DNA of 53,985 bases from a virus. The notes under the pieces were generated by a model. It searched no databases, was not told the origin of the DNA, and worked only from the letters and a program-made list of their open reading frames with translations. Each line of letters opens with the position of its first letter. Within the stretch, counting starts at the first letter, position 1. Shown piece by piece: positions 18,170-27,284 of the stretch. Location: positions 1 to 53,985 of IMG/VR virus record IMGVR_UViG_3300010370_000051; one strand, given 5' to 3'. A program made the position numbers and the translations under genes.

Positions 18170-21100
18170 ATGTCTCAAATACTCTCTGGAAGAATTACTG
18201 GTATTACAAGTACGACATCAGCAACTGATGCTTCAACGAAAGAATATGCCGACCAGTTTACAAGTCCAAGTACAACTGGAAATGCTGGTGGATTTTTGAG
18301 TGTTTATCCTGGTCTTTCTTATTGGGTGTTGAGAACTGCTGGGTTTGCTGTCAGTCAACAAATTTATTCACTCATTTATACAACTTTTTATGTTGCAGGT
18401 GGTTCTAATGGAGTCTTAAACACCTCAACAGATACAATCACCTGGACTTTAAGAACTGCTGGTTTTACTACTAATCCTTTTTACTCACTTACTTATGGAA
18501 ATAATACTTATGTTGGTTGCAGTAGTAATGGAGTTTTAATTTCATCTACAGATACAATCACTTGGACTTTAAGAACTTCTGGTATAACAAATACTATTAA
18601 TACTCTTACTTACTCAACTTTTTATATTGCAGGTGCTGATGCTGGAAGATTAATCACCTCAACAGATGCAATTGCTTGGTCTCAAAGAACTTCTGGATTT
18701 GGAAGTAATAATATTACTGCCTTTGTTTACTCAAATAATACTTATGTTGCTGGTGGTCAAACTGGAACATTAAACACCTCAACAGATGCAATTGTCTGGA
18801 CTTTTAGAACTTCTGGGACTGCTAATGCAATTATTTCTCTTACCTTTGGAAATAATACTTATGTTGCTGGTGGTGGTGCAGGAACTTTAATTACTTCAAC
18901 AGACACAATCACTTGGACTGTAAGAAGTTCTAATACTACTAATAATATTAATGCTCTTACCTATGCAAATAATACTTATGTTGCTGGTGGTGTTAGTGGA
19001 ACCTTAAGAACATCAACAGATACAATTACTTGGTCTTCTAGAACTTCTGGATTTAGTACTAATAATATTAGTGCTCTTACTTATGCAAACAATACTTATA
19101 TTGCTGGTGGTTCTGGTGGTACTCTAGCAATCTCCCAACCCAGAAGACAAAGTTGGAAACCAATAAACTCCACAACCACAACAACATTAGACAGAGCAAC
19201 ATACAAAGGTTCACAAGAATTCACAGCATCGGGAACCTTCTTTATTCCTCCAAGTGCAACACAGTTTTATATTGAAGCAATCGGTGCTGGTGGTGGAGGA
19301 GCATCAGGAAGATATACAGGTACTTTAGGTTCTGGTGGTGGTGGAGGTTCTGGTGCTTATAATGCCTGGTTAATTCGTCGTGGAGAACTTGGAAATGCTA
19401 CAACGATGACTGTAACCGTTGGTGCTGGTGGTCGTGGTGGAAACAATCGTGGTATGAGTACCAGTACTGATGGTATTAATTGGTTTACTGTTCCTGGTGG
19501 TTCTGGGTTTGGTACTAATTCAGTTAGTGCTCTTACTTATGGAACTGTTTATGTTGCTGGTGGTGCTAATGGAGTTTTAAATACCTCAACAGATACAAAT
19601 ACTTGGATTTTAAGAACTGCTGGTCTTGGTGGTTTTAGCATTTTTTCCCTTACTTATGGAAATAATACTTATATTGCTGGTAGTACTGGTGGAGTCTTAA
19701 ACACTTCAACAGATGCAATCACCTGGACTTTAAGAACTGCAGGTAATTTTATTGGTGATAATACTACAGCACTCACTTACGGAAACAATACTTATGTTGC
19801 TGGTGGTACTAGTGGAAAATTAAGCACCTCAACAGACGCAATCACTTGGACTTCCAGAACTGCTGGTTTTGGTGCTAATCAAATTAATGCACTCATCTTT
19901 GCAAACAATACTTATCTTGCTGGTGGTTCTACTATTGGTGCCTTTAACACTTCAACAGATGCAATCACCTGGACTTTAAGAACTTCTGGTTTTGGTTCTA
20001 ATGGTATTGTTGCTCTCACTTATGCAAACAATACTTATGTTGCTGGTGGTACTAGTGGAAAATTAAATACTTCAACGGATGGAATTGCTTGGACTTTAAG
20101 AACTTCTGGTTTTACTGTTACTATTAATGCCCTTACTTATGCAAATAATCTTTATATTGTTGGTAGTACTGGTGGAGTCTTAAACACTTCAACAGATGCA
20201 ATCACCTGGACTTTAAGAACCTCATTGTTCCAAGCACAAAGCATTATTGCTCTCACCTACGGAACTACCTTCGTTGCTGGTGGTGTTACTTCTGGTGCTG
20301 GTGCTGCTGGTGGTTCTACAACGGTCACCTGGACTGGAAATACTCCAACAGGTACTGCGACTTATACTTTAACTTCTTCTGCTGGTAGTGGTGCAAGTGA
20401 TACAACAACTTCTGGTGGTAATGGGGCTGGAAACGCAGGATTACTTTCTAATGCTCTCTATGTTACTTCTGGTCTTGTTGGTGCTACTGGTCGTTCTACT
20501 TATGGTTCCTCAAATGCAACACAAAACTCCAGATTCCAACCAACAGGTGGTGGAAGTGGAGCATATAATACCAGTACTGGTGGAAGTTCTACAATGTACT
20601 GGTATGGAAATACTTATACTGCAAGTGGTGGAAGTGATACTGGTGGTAATGGAAGTGGTGGTATTGATGGTTCTTATACTGGAAACATTGGAAGTGGTGG
20701 AGGTGGTGGAGGTGCTTTAAGTGAAGGACTTACGAGTTGGTATTTAAGAACTTCTGGTTTTGGTTCTACTAATATTCTTGCTCTTGCTTTTGGAAATAAT
20801 ACTTATGTTGCTGCTGGTGCTAATGGGGTTTTAAGTACTTCAACAAATGCAATCACCTGGACTTTAAGAACTGCTGGTCAGTTGTTTAATCTTGACCCTC
20901 TTTCTTATTTGAATAATGAATTCTTTATTGGTGGTGCTGGAACTTTAAGCACCTCAACAGACGCAATCACCTGGACTTTCAGAACTTCTGGTACTAATGC
21001 TACTTTTGGAGATTTCATCTATGCGAATAATCTTTATGTTGCATCATTTACGAGTGTTGGAACAGTAAGTACTTCAACAGATGCAGTTTGTTGGACTTTA

Positions 21101-21700
21101 AGAACTTCTGGGACAACTGTTTCTTTACCTTCTCTTACATATTCAACTTTTTACGTTGCTGGTGGTTTTAGTGGAGTAATTATTACTTCAACAGACGCAA
21201 TCACCTGGACTTTAAGAACTTCTGGAACATCAAATAATAGTTCATCTCTTACCTATGGAAATAATTTATATCTTGCTTCTGGTGGATTTAGTGGTGATTT
21301 AAGGTCTTCGACGGATACAATTACTTGGTCTTTAAGAACTTTTGGAAATGCTACTCCTATTATTAGTTCTCTTTTTTATTCAAATAATACTTATTTTGCT
21401 GGTACTAGTGGTGGTGAGATGAGAACTTCAACGGATGGGATTGTTTGGTTTGTAAGGACTTTATCTACTCTTCCTACTACTATCTATTCCATTATTTTTG
21501 GGAATAACAATTATGTTCTTGGTGGTGGTAATCCTATAGCATTATATTCAGCATCAGCAATCTCACAATCCGCAGCAGGAAACGGAGGCAACGGCACCAG
21601 AGGTGGTGGAGGTGGTGGAGGTGGATATGCAGCAGAAGGAAATCGTTTTGGATTAGGTGGAAATGGTGGAGATGGATATGTAAGAATTACCTGGTGGTAA
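18170..21700 (+). CDS. Gly-rich fibre scaffold carrying three seven-repeat propellers, different site use
   Basis: 1176 aa, third paralogue. Here one seven-repeat array comes before the scaffold start, directly after the short docking region (ATDASTKEYADQF); the first internal site after IEAIGAGGGGASG has no array and continues GRYTGTLGSGGGGGSGAY. Arrays then occupy the second site (after TVGAGGRGGNNRG) and the third site (after IGSGGGGGGALSEG). The end is again poly-Gly followed by GGNGGDGYVRITWW. The same eight-part plan with shifted array positions argues that propellers move as modules. Likely role as for its paralogues. It is the last fibre gene before the sugar-transfer operon. Confidence 0.85.
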   Translation: MSQILSGRITGITSTTSATDASTKEYADQFTSPSTTGNAGGFLSVYPGLSYWVLRTAGFAVSQQIYSLIYTTFYVAGGSNGVLNTSTDTITWTLRTAGFTTNPFYSLTYGNNTYVGCSSNGVLISSTDTITWTLRTSGITNTINTLTYSTFYIAGADAGRLITSTDAIAWSQRTSGFGSNNITAFVYSNNTYVAGGQTGTLNTSTDAIVWTFRTSGTANAIISLTFGNNTYVAGGGAGTLITSTDTITWTVRSSNTTNNINALTYANNTYVAGGVSGTLRTSTDTITWSSRTSGFSTNNISALTYANNTYIAGGSGGTLAISQPRRQSWKPINSTTTTTLDRATYKGSQEFTASGTFFIPPSATQFYIEAIGAGGGGASGRYTGTLGSGGGGGSGAYNAWLIRRGELGNATTMTVTVGAGGRGGNNRGMSTSTDGINWFTVPGGSGFGTNSVSALTYGTVYVAGGANGVLNTSTDTNTWILRTAGLGGFSIFSLTYGNNTYIAGSTGGVLNTSTDAITWTLRTAGNFIGDNTTALTYGNNTYVAGGTSGKLSTSTDAITWTSRTAGFGANQINALIFANNTYLAGGSTIGAFNTSTDAITWTLRTSGFGSNGIVALTYANNTYVAGGTSGKLNTSTDGIAWTLRTSGFTVTINALTYANNLYIVGSTGGVLNTSTDAITWTLRTSLFQAQSIIALTYGTTFVAGGVTSGAGAAGGSTTVTWTGNTPTGTATYTLTSSAGSGASDTTTSGGNGAGNAGLLSNALYVTSGLVGATGRSTYGSSNATQNSRFQPTGGGSGAYNTSTGGSSTMYWYGNTYTASGGSDTGGNGSGGIDGSYTGNIGSGGGGGGALSEGLTSWYLRTSGFGSTNILALAFGNNTYVAAGANGVLSTSTNAITWTLRTAGQLFNLDPLSYLNNEFFIGGAGTLSTSTDAITWTFRTSGTNATFGDFIYANNLYVASFTSVGTVSTSTDAVCWTLRTSGTTVSLPSLTYSTFYVAGGFSGVIITSTDAITWTLRTSGTSNNSSSLTYGNNLYLASGGFSGDLRSSTDTITWSLRTFGNATPIISSLFYSNNTYFAGTSGGEMRTSTDGIVWFVRTLSTLPTTIYSIIFGNNNYVLGGGNPIALYSASAISQSAAGNGGNGTRGGGGGGGGYAAEGNRFGLGGNGGDGYVRITWW
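18323..19140 (+). repeat. Propeller array 6: seven WTLRT repeats
   Basis: Seven units at the N-terminal side of the scaffold, a position not used in the two paralogues; ends before QPRRQSWKPINSTT. Confidence 0.8.
19454..20290 (+). repeat. Propeller array 7: seven repeats, shifted boundaries
   Basis: Seven units, but the array begins with STSTDGINW and ends with TYGTTFVAGG, whereas the others begin near WTLRT and end near LxTS. The unit is thus circularly shifted by about one strand relative to the insertion point. The first unit has WFTVPG in place of WTLRT. Confidence 0.75.
20738..21550 (+). repeat. Propeller array 8: seven WTLRT repeats, more diverged
   Basis: Seven units after GGGGGGALSEGLTS. 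The units are the most diverged of the eight arrays (for example DPLSYLNNEFFIGG and SIIFGNNNYVLGGG), suggesting it is older or under different selection. Confidence 0.75.
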
Positions 21701-21745
21701 AACTTGCCTAGATATGCTAGAATGATTTTAAAATGACTTTCTTGT

Positions 21746-22468
21746 ATGCCTCTAAATTATACAAATCAATCTTCAAGCACAACTCTTAAAGGTAAAACAA
21801 TTGCTTTTTGTCTTCCAGGATTAATGTATTCTGGAACCTTTATGACGCAATTCGTCAGACTTTTGTTTGACCTTAATCAGCAAGGAATTAATTTTTATAT
21901 CTCTCAACAATACAGTTCAATGGTGAATCACGCACGAACTGATTGTTTGCAGGCAGATAATTATGCAGGAACAATGCTGACTCCATTCAGGGGACAGGTT
22001 CCTTATGATTACATTATGTGGATTGATAGTGATATTATCTTCAAAACAGAAGACCTGATTGAACTTCTGCAAATGAATAAGGACATTGCGTCTGGTTGGT
22101 ATTGCCAATCAAATGGTGGTGCTCTCTCTAATCAAACAACGGTCGTTGAACGAATGGACGACCAGGAACTGTATCAAAAAGGTACAAATCGTTATGAGAC
22201 TGTTGAGGATATGGCACGAAGAGCAGAACCTTTTAAAGTAGATTATTGTGGCTTTGGTTGGATGCTGATTAAGAAAGGTGTTTATGAGAAAATTCCTTAT
22301 CCTTGGTTTGTTCCTAGAGTAATTCAACTCAAGAAACCAGACGGAACAATTCTTGAAGATGTCTGCTCTGAAGATATTTCAATGTGTCAGGACTTTAAAA
22401 AATATGGTTTTGATATTTGGGTTCATCCAAAAGTTCGTGTTGGTCATCAAAAAATGGTAATTCTGTAA
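21746..22468 (+). CDS. Glycosyltransferase-like protein (GT-A fold)
   Basis: 240 aa. The motif YDYIMWIDSDIIFKTEDLIE contains a DSD that matches the DxD metal/sugar-nucleotide site of GT-A glycosyltransferases, at residues ~88-107. A KTIAFCLPGLMYSG strand-turn lies near the N-terminus. It would move a sugar from a nucleotide donor in the cytoplasm; donor and acceptor are unknown. First gene of a seven-gene block with overlaps or gaps of a few bases. Paralogous in outline to the next gene. Adjacent fibres are very rich in Asn, Ser and Thr, so virion glycosylation is a reasonable inference. Confidence 0.75.
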   Translation: MPLNYTNQSSSTTLKGKTIAFCLPGLMYSGTFMTQFVRLLFDLNQQGINFYISQQYSSMVNHARTDCLQADNYAGTMLTPFRGQVPYDYIMWIDSDIIFKTEDLIELLQMNKDIASGWYCQSNGGALSNQTTVVERMDDQELYQKGTNRYETVEDMARRAEPFKVDYCGFGWMLIKKGVYEKIPYPWFVPRVIQLKKPDGTILEDVCSEDISMCQDFKKYGFDIWVHPKVRVGHQKMVIL

Positions 22469-22472
22469 AACT

Positions 22473-23168
22473 ATGTTAAACTATTCTAATTCTTCTCAAC
22501 AAGCAACACTACCACACTTCAATGTAGTCATCACAACTCCAGGACATTCAATGTGTGCTGATTATGTGAAGTGTCTTATGGCAACAATTCACACACTTCA
22601 GGCAAATAATATCTCCTGGATTTTTCAAAGTGAATATGCTTCTATTATTACAAATGCAAGAGAAGCAACTATTACAGGTAGTCGTAATTTAGAAGTCTTT
22701 AATTCTGCACCAGGAAAAGGACAATACACTTACGACAAACTGTTTATGATTGATAGTGATATTCTTTGGAATCCAGAACAGTTTTTAAGATTTTATTCTA
22801 GTGATAAGAGTGTAATTTCTGCTGTGTACTTTGAAGCACAAGGTGCTGATGCAATGATTCATCGCACAAAGGGTGATTTTAAACCAGTAAAGAGAGAAGA
22901 GATTCAACTTCTTCAGCAACTTGGTGAACCAATTGAAGTTTATGGAGTTGGTCTTGGTTTTATGTGTGTGAAATCTGGTGTATTCGAATCACTCAAAAGA
23001 CCTTGGTTTGGTCTAGGTAAAGTCATTCAAGAGGTTGATGGTGTAACTTATGAACTTCCATTAGGTGAAGATTTATACTTCTGCGAAAGGGTAGCAGAGC
23101 AGGGTCATAAAGTTTATGTTGATTCTCAAATTATTGTTGGTCATATGAAGAGTAATGTTGTATGTTGA
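22473..23168 (+). CDS. Glycosyltransferase-like protein (GT-A fold), paralogue
   Basis: 231 aa. Shares the plan of the preceding protein: FNVVITTPGHSMCADYVKCL near the N-terminus, SEYASIITNAREATITGS, and the DxD-containing YDKLFMIDSDILWNPEQF. C-terminal ELPLGEDLYFCERVAEQGHK matches the acceptor-side ED motif of many GT-A enzymes. It starts 4 bases after the preceding stop and ends 7 bases inside the next gene, so it belongs to the same transcript. Substrate unknown. Confidence 0.75.
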   Translation: MLNYSNSSQQATLPHFNVVITTPGHSMCADYVKCLMATIHTLQANNISWIFQSEYASIITNAREATITGSRNLEVFNSAPGKGQYTYDKLFMIDSDILWNPEQFLRFYSSDKSVISAVYFEAQGADAMIHRTKGDFKPVKREEIQLLQQLGEPIEVYGVGLGFMCVKSGVFESLKRPWFGLGKVIQEVDGVTYELPLGEDLYFCERVAEQGHKVYVDSQIIVGHMKSNVVC

Positions 23169-24583
23169 ACTATAAAAACGAAAAGAAAATCAAAAAATCC
23201 ATCACGGTCTTTTATCATCTCTATATTCCAGATACTAATAATATGTGGATTTGGTGGGTGGATGAACAGATGGGTCTTCTAAAATCATCTGGTCTTGCCG
23301 ATAAGGCAACCATTAATATGTGTATTACCTTGCCTCTTGGACTTTATAATTCTAAGACTGGGCATTCATATGACCAAATGGTGACTGGTTATATCAAAGA
23401 CCGTTTTCCATTTGTGAATATCATTGATATGAGAAATGTTGGGGAGCAACCAAATCTTTACGAAGGTCAAACTCTTGCAAAGATTTACGAGCATTGTCAA
23501 GAGGATGACGGATACGTTTTTTACTTCCATAACAAAGGTATGAGTTCTTATTCAACTCATATTCCTGGTGCAATTAAAGATTGGAGACACTATATGCAGT
23601 ACTACAATCTTGAAAAATGGGAAGATTGTATTGCAAAACTGAATGAAGGTTATGATTGCTGTGGCGTTGATTGGGTAGAACGACACGATATTAAACTTGA
23701 CTTTGTGGTTCAGCACTATGCTGGAAACTTCTGGTGGGCACGAAATGATTATATTCGCAAACTGAAACATCCTCTCAAGATTGAAGAGTATATGGATGTG
23801 GAAGCAATGATGAGAGAACTGCAAAACTATCGTTATTGTTTTGAACTTTGGATGGCAACTGGTATTCCAAAGCAACATTGTTTCCATTATCGTCGTCATC
23901 ATCAGTATGATAATCAAGGTCTTGAAAGATACTTCATCTATTATCCACGAGAAATGTATGATGAAAGTATGAAGAGTGATGAAGAAAAGAGACGATATAG
24001 TAAAATACATACTCTCACTGAAATTGGTTCGATGGGCAATTTCAATTGGAGAGACCATAGAAACTTTGCCGATTGGATAATTCGTCGCAAACAACCAGAA
24101 ACAGTCGTTGACCTAGGTGTTGATTATGGTTATTCAACGTTCTGCTTTGCCCTTCCAGAAGTCGGTCACATTTACGGAATTGATAGTTTTGAAGGTGATG
24201 AACACGCAGGAATTAGAAACACCTATGATTATGTTTTAGAGAAACAGAAAGAACTTGAACTGAATAATATTACCTTTATCAAAGGTTTCTTTGATGATGT
24301 TGTAAAAACCTGGACAAAACCAATTGACATTCTTCACATTGATGGACTGCATACATATGAAGCAGTTAAAAATGATTTTGAAAAATGGTCACCATTTCTC
24401 AAAGAAGATGGTATAATTCTAATGCACGATACAATGGTCGAAGGATTTGGAGTTAAAGATTTCTTTAAAGAAATTCAACTACCAAAAACAAACTTTAAAC
24501 ACTGTAATGGATTGGGTGTAGTTAGTAGAGATATAAATCTTATTAATGAAATTAATAAAAATTTTGAGGAGTTTATTAGATGA
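23162..24583 (+). CDS. Fusion: sugar-transfer-like domain plus class I methyltransferase
   Basis: 473 aa. Residues ~10-225 (ITVFYHLYIPDTNNMWIWWV, YVFYFHNKGMSSYS, HYAGNFWWARNDYIRKL) resemble polysaccharide-synthesis glycosyltransferase-like domains that lack a classic DxD. Residues ~310-460 are a Methyltransf_24-type fold: ETVVDLGVDYGYSTFCFA is the SAM-binding glycine loop (with VDYG rather than GxGxG), IYGIDSFEGDEHAG follows, and ILHIDGLHTYEAVKNDFEKW plus ILMHDT are the family's DGxH and HD motifs. It may both transfer a sugar and methylate it. Starts inside the end of the preceding gene; the next start overlaps its stop by 4 bases. Confidence 0.75.
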   Translation: MLNYKNEKKIKKSITVFYHLYIPDTNNMWIWWVDEQMGLLKSSGLADKATINMCITLPLGLYNSKTGHSYDQMVTGYIKDRFPFVNIIDMRNVGEQPNLYEGQTLAKIYEHCQEDDGYVFYFHNKGMSSYSTHIPGAIKDWRHYMQYYNLEKWEDCIAKLNEGYDCCGVDWVERHDIKLDFVVQHYAGNFWWARNDYIRKLKHPLKIEEYMDVEAMMRELQNYRYCFELWMATGIPKQHCFHYRRHHQYDNQGLERYFIYYPREMYDESMKSDEEKRRYSKIHTLTEIGSMGNFNWRDHRNFADWIIRRKQPETVVDLGVDYGYSTFCFALPEVGHIYGIDSFEGDEHAGIRNTYDYVLEKQKELELNNITFIKGFFDDVVKTWTKPIDILHIDGLHTYEAVKNDFEKWSPFLKEDGIILMHDTMVEGFGVKDFFKEIQLPKTNFKHCNGLGVVSRDINLINEINKNFEEFIR

Positions 24584-25425
24584 AGTTTAATCTTGTAAGA
24601 ATTGTTCCAGATAATGGATTTTATGTTCACGCACAAGTCTTTCACGAAATTGAAGCAGCAGTATTCTTTACTCTGCAACGAATGGGTTATGATGTAACGA
24701 ACAGTACAAATGACTTTGCACCAGACCGAAAGAATATTGTATTTGGAATGCATCACTGCCCTGTAGATGTAGTCAGACACGATATTCCAAAGGATACTAT
24801 CATCTACTCTCTGGAACAAATGAGAGAAGAACCAGAGTGTATGCGTTGGTGCCGCAAGTATCGTGGTCTTGAAGTGTGGGACTACTCAATGAGAAATGCT
24901 GATGTTCTTCGCAAAGCAGGTGTAGAAAACATCAAGCACTTCAAGATTGGTTACGTTCCAGAAATCACATACTTTGAAAGAAACCGACCAGAGAATAGAG
25001 ACATTGATATCTTATTTTATGGTTCCCCATCACCAAGACGGGTTCATATTATGGAACAGTTTGCAAACAATCCCAAACTGAATTTTGTTCACGTTCAAAG
25101 CACCTATGGTGATGAACGAGATGATTATATCAAGAGAGCAAAGTTGGTGATTAATCTGCATAACAATGATAATAAAATCTTTGAGATGGTAAGAGTATCT
25201 CATCTTATTCAAAATAAAGTACCTGTTCTTGCTGAAAGAAATCCTGATACTGACTTCCCTGATTATATGGAAGATGCAGTATTCACTTCAACTTATAATC
25301 GTTTTGTGGATACTGCATATAAACTTCTCAAGAAACCAGAAGAACTTGATGCACAGACAGAAAAAGGTCTTGAAATCTTTAAGAAATCTCCAATGGAAGA
25401 ATTCTTAAAGGAGGTTCTTGAATGA
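24580..25425 (+). CDS. Glycosyltransferase-like protein (GT-B type)
   Basis: 281 aa. ATGA overlap with the preceding gene. The second half has the layout of a C-terminal GT-B domain: DIDILFYGSPSPRRVHIMEQ, then AKLVINLHNNDNKIFEMVRV with the conserved Glu region, then NKVPVLAERNPDTDFPDY. The N-terminal part (HEIEAAVFFTLQRMGYDVTN) would form the acceptor side. Likely uses a nucleotide sugar; substrate unknown. The family match is to phage and cyanobacterial glycosyltransferases of the capsule or surface glycan type. Confidence 0.72.
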   Translation: MKFNLVRIVPDNGFYVHAQVFHEIEAAVFFTLQRMGYDVTNSTNDFAPDRKNIVFGMHHCPVDVVRHDIPKDTIIYSLEQMREEPECMRWCRKYRGLEVWDYSMRNADVLRKAGVENIKHFKIGYVPEITYFERNRPENRDIDILFYGSPSPRRVHIMEQFANNPKLNFVHVQSTYGDERDDYIKRAKLVINLHNNDNKIFEMVRVSHLIQNKVPVLAERNPDTDFPDYMEDAVFTSTYNRFVDTAYKLLKKPEELDAQTEKGLEIFKKSPMEEFLKEVLE

Positions 25426-27284
25426 AAGTTATAGATGGATTTTCATTCTTCAATGAATTTGATATTCTTAAATTAAGATTAGAATATCTACGAGATGTTG
25501 TGGATTACTTTATTATTAGTGAGTGTAATTATACACACTCTGGTAAGGAAAAACCATATTATCTCAATCAAATTATTAATGAGTTTGATGAGGAACTTCG
25601 TTCTAAGATTATCTCACTTCATTATGAACCAGACATTATCAATTATGATTTTTCAAACAAAACAAAGTGTGATTTTGAATCTGGATTTTGGAAACTAGAA
25701 AGAGGTCAAAGAAATTATATTCTAGAAGGTCTTAAGAACTTTTCACCCAATGACCTGTTTATGTTGAGTGATGCAGATGAGATTCCCCGCAAGGAATTGA
25801 TTCAACATCTCAGACAAAATGGTCTTCCAGAAAATAATCTTGCCCTTGCAAGATGTGATAATTTCTATTATAATTTCTTCACTTACGAAAACAGCACTTG
25901 GGGTGGAACTGTATTCACGAATGTTGAAACTGCATCCAAAACTGATGCTGACTTTTTGAGAGGTCGTTCTTATGAATTTCCTTTCTTTGATAATGCTGGA
26001 TGGCACTTCACATTCTTTGGTGGAATCAAACAGATTCAAGATAAGTTAAATTCTTATGCACACCAAGAGTTTAATAATGATGAAGTCAATAATCAACAAA
26101 GTATTCAAGATGCAGTTAAAAATCAAACAGATATTCTAAACAGAACGCACGAGAATAAAAAGTTTCACCGATATAATTTCATAAATTTCCCAGAAGATTT
26201 TAGAAATCTTATCACTCAAATATTTACAGAGGAGTTTTATACAATGCCAAACACAGATGAAGTCATTACAAAACCAGAATATTTGCATAACAATATGCCC
26301 CCTCTTCTGGAGGCAACTTTAAATCCTGATGGAGTCGGTGGCACAGAACTTATGGGTCGTGCTTGGCAGGACTTGGTTTTACCTGCTGCTCCAGACCTTG
26401 CTGATTGGCACTGGTGTGTTCTTCCAGGTGATAATACCTTGTCTCCAGATAGTTCAAATTTAGTCTGGATTCATATGCATCATATGGAAGATGGTCTTGA
26501 GACACTACTGGACAAACAGTTCTTAAAACACTTTAAGGCATTTGTATTCGTGTCTGAGTGGCAGTATGAAAGATTTATGGAAAGATTCCAACTGCCCGCA
26601 GAGAAGTGTTATGTTCTTAAAAATGCAACACAACCATTTGAACCTCATAAGAAACCAGAAGGAAACAAACTTAATTTGATGTTCCATTCAAACCCCATTC
26701 GTGGTCTTGATATTCTTCTGGAGGCACTTAAACTGATTCCAGAAGAAGACATTGAACTTCACGTCTTTCACGAGATTGACCCTGATGAAAGAATTAAACA
26801 GTATCATCAAGGACTACAAACCTATGAATATTCACACGTCAATGAACAAGAACAACAATTCCTTCGTTATTGTTTAAAACTTGCAAATGAAGACAAGAGG
26901 ATTGTTCGTCATACAAGAACAAATAACTCTAAGGTTCGTGAGCAACTGATGAATACTCACATCTTTGCTTACCCAACATACTTTATGGAAACATCTTGTA
27001 TTTCTATGATTGAAGCATTGTGTGCTGGTTGTTCTGTTCTTTCCAGTAATCTTGCTGCACTTCCTGAAACTAGTTTAGGTTTTGCACGTCAGTATGGATT
27101 CATTGCAGACCGTCAAAAACATATCGAACGGTTTGCAAGAGAACTGAAAAGAACGATTACTGAGTATCGTGAAGGTAAGTTTGATAATACCAAACAAGTT
27201 GAAGTGTGTAATCAGTATTATAGTTGGGAAACTAGAGTCAAAGATTGGGCACAGTTCTCAAAAGAACTTTGGAGGAAAGGTTAA
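25422..27284 (+). CDS. Double glycosyltransferase: GT17-like plus GT4-like
   Basis: 620 aa, ATGA overlap with the preceding gene and a GGAGG site. Residues 1-~285 match the GT17 (beta-1,4-N-acetylglucosaminyltransferase-like) pattern: VIDGFSFFNEFDILKLRLEY, FIISECNYTHSGKEKPYY and DLFMLSDADEIPRKE. Residues ~290-620 form a GT-B enzyme of GT4 type: LNPDGVGGTELMGRAWQDLV, LNLMFHSNPIRGLDILLEAL, then MIEALCAGCSVLSSNLAALP with the catalytic Glu region. Two transfer activities in one chain would add two sugars in sequence. Both halves look complete. Specific sugars cannot be told. Confidence 0.82.
   Translation: MKVIDGFSFFNEFDILKLRLEYLRDVVDYFIISECNYTHSGKEKPYYLNQIINEFDEELRSKIISLHYEPDIINYDFSNKTKCDFESGFWKLERGQRNYILEGLKNFSPNDLFMLSDADEIPRKELIQHLRQNGLPENNLALARCDNFYYNFFTYENSTWGGTVFTNVETASKTDADFLRGRSYEFPFFDNAGWHFTFFGGIKQIQDKLNSYAHQEFNNDEVNNQQSIQDAVKNQTDILNRTHENKKFHRYNFINFPEDFRNLITQIFTEEFYTMPNTDEVITKPEYLHNNMPPLLEATLNPDGVGGTELMGRAWQDLVLPAAPDLADWHWCVLPGDNTLSPDSSNLVWIHMHHMEDGLETLLDKQFLKHFKAFVFVSEWQYERFMERFQLPAEKCYVLKNATQPFEPHKKPEGNKLNLMFHSNPIRGLDILLEALKLIPEEDIELHVFHEIDPDERIKQYHQGLQTYEYSHVNEQEQQFLRYCLKLANEDKRIVRHTRTNNSKVREQLMNTHIFAYPTYFMETSCISMIEALCAGCSVLSSNLAALPETSLGFARQYGFIADRQKHIERFARELKRTITEYREGKFDNTKQVEVCNQYYSWETRVKDWAQFSKELWRKG

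Noticed and set aside
11924-21700. Dense direct repeats that could suggest a CRISPR array or satellite DNA
   Set aside because: Repeats are 117-126 bp, in frame, with codon-like variation and continuous long ORFs; they encode protein repeats.
11924-21700. Diversity-generating retroelement acting on the fibre genes
   Set aside because: No reverse transcriptase and no template repeat in the window; variation is not limited to adenine positions.
23552-24094. 180-codon minus-strand ORF in the sugar-transfer operon
   Set aside because: Antisense to a coherent fused enzyme; composition is that of reverse-translated plus-strand codons.
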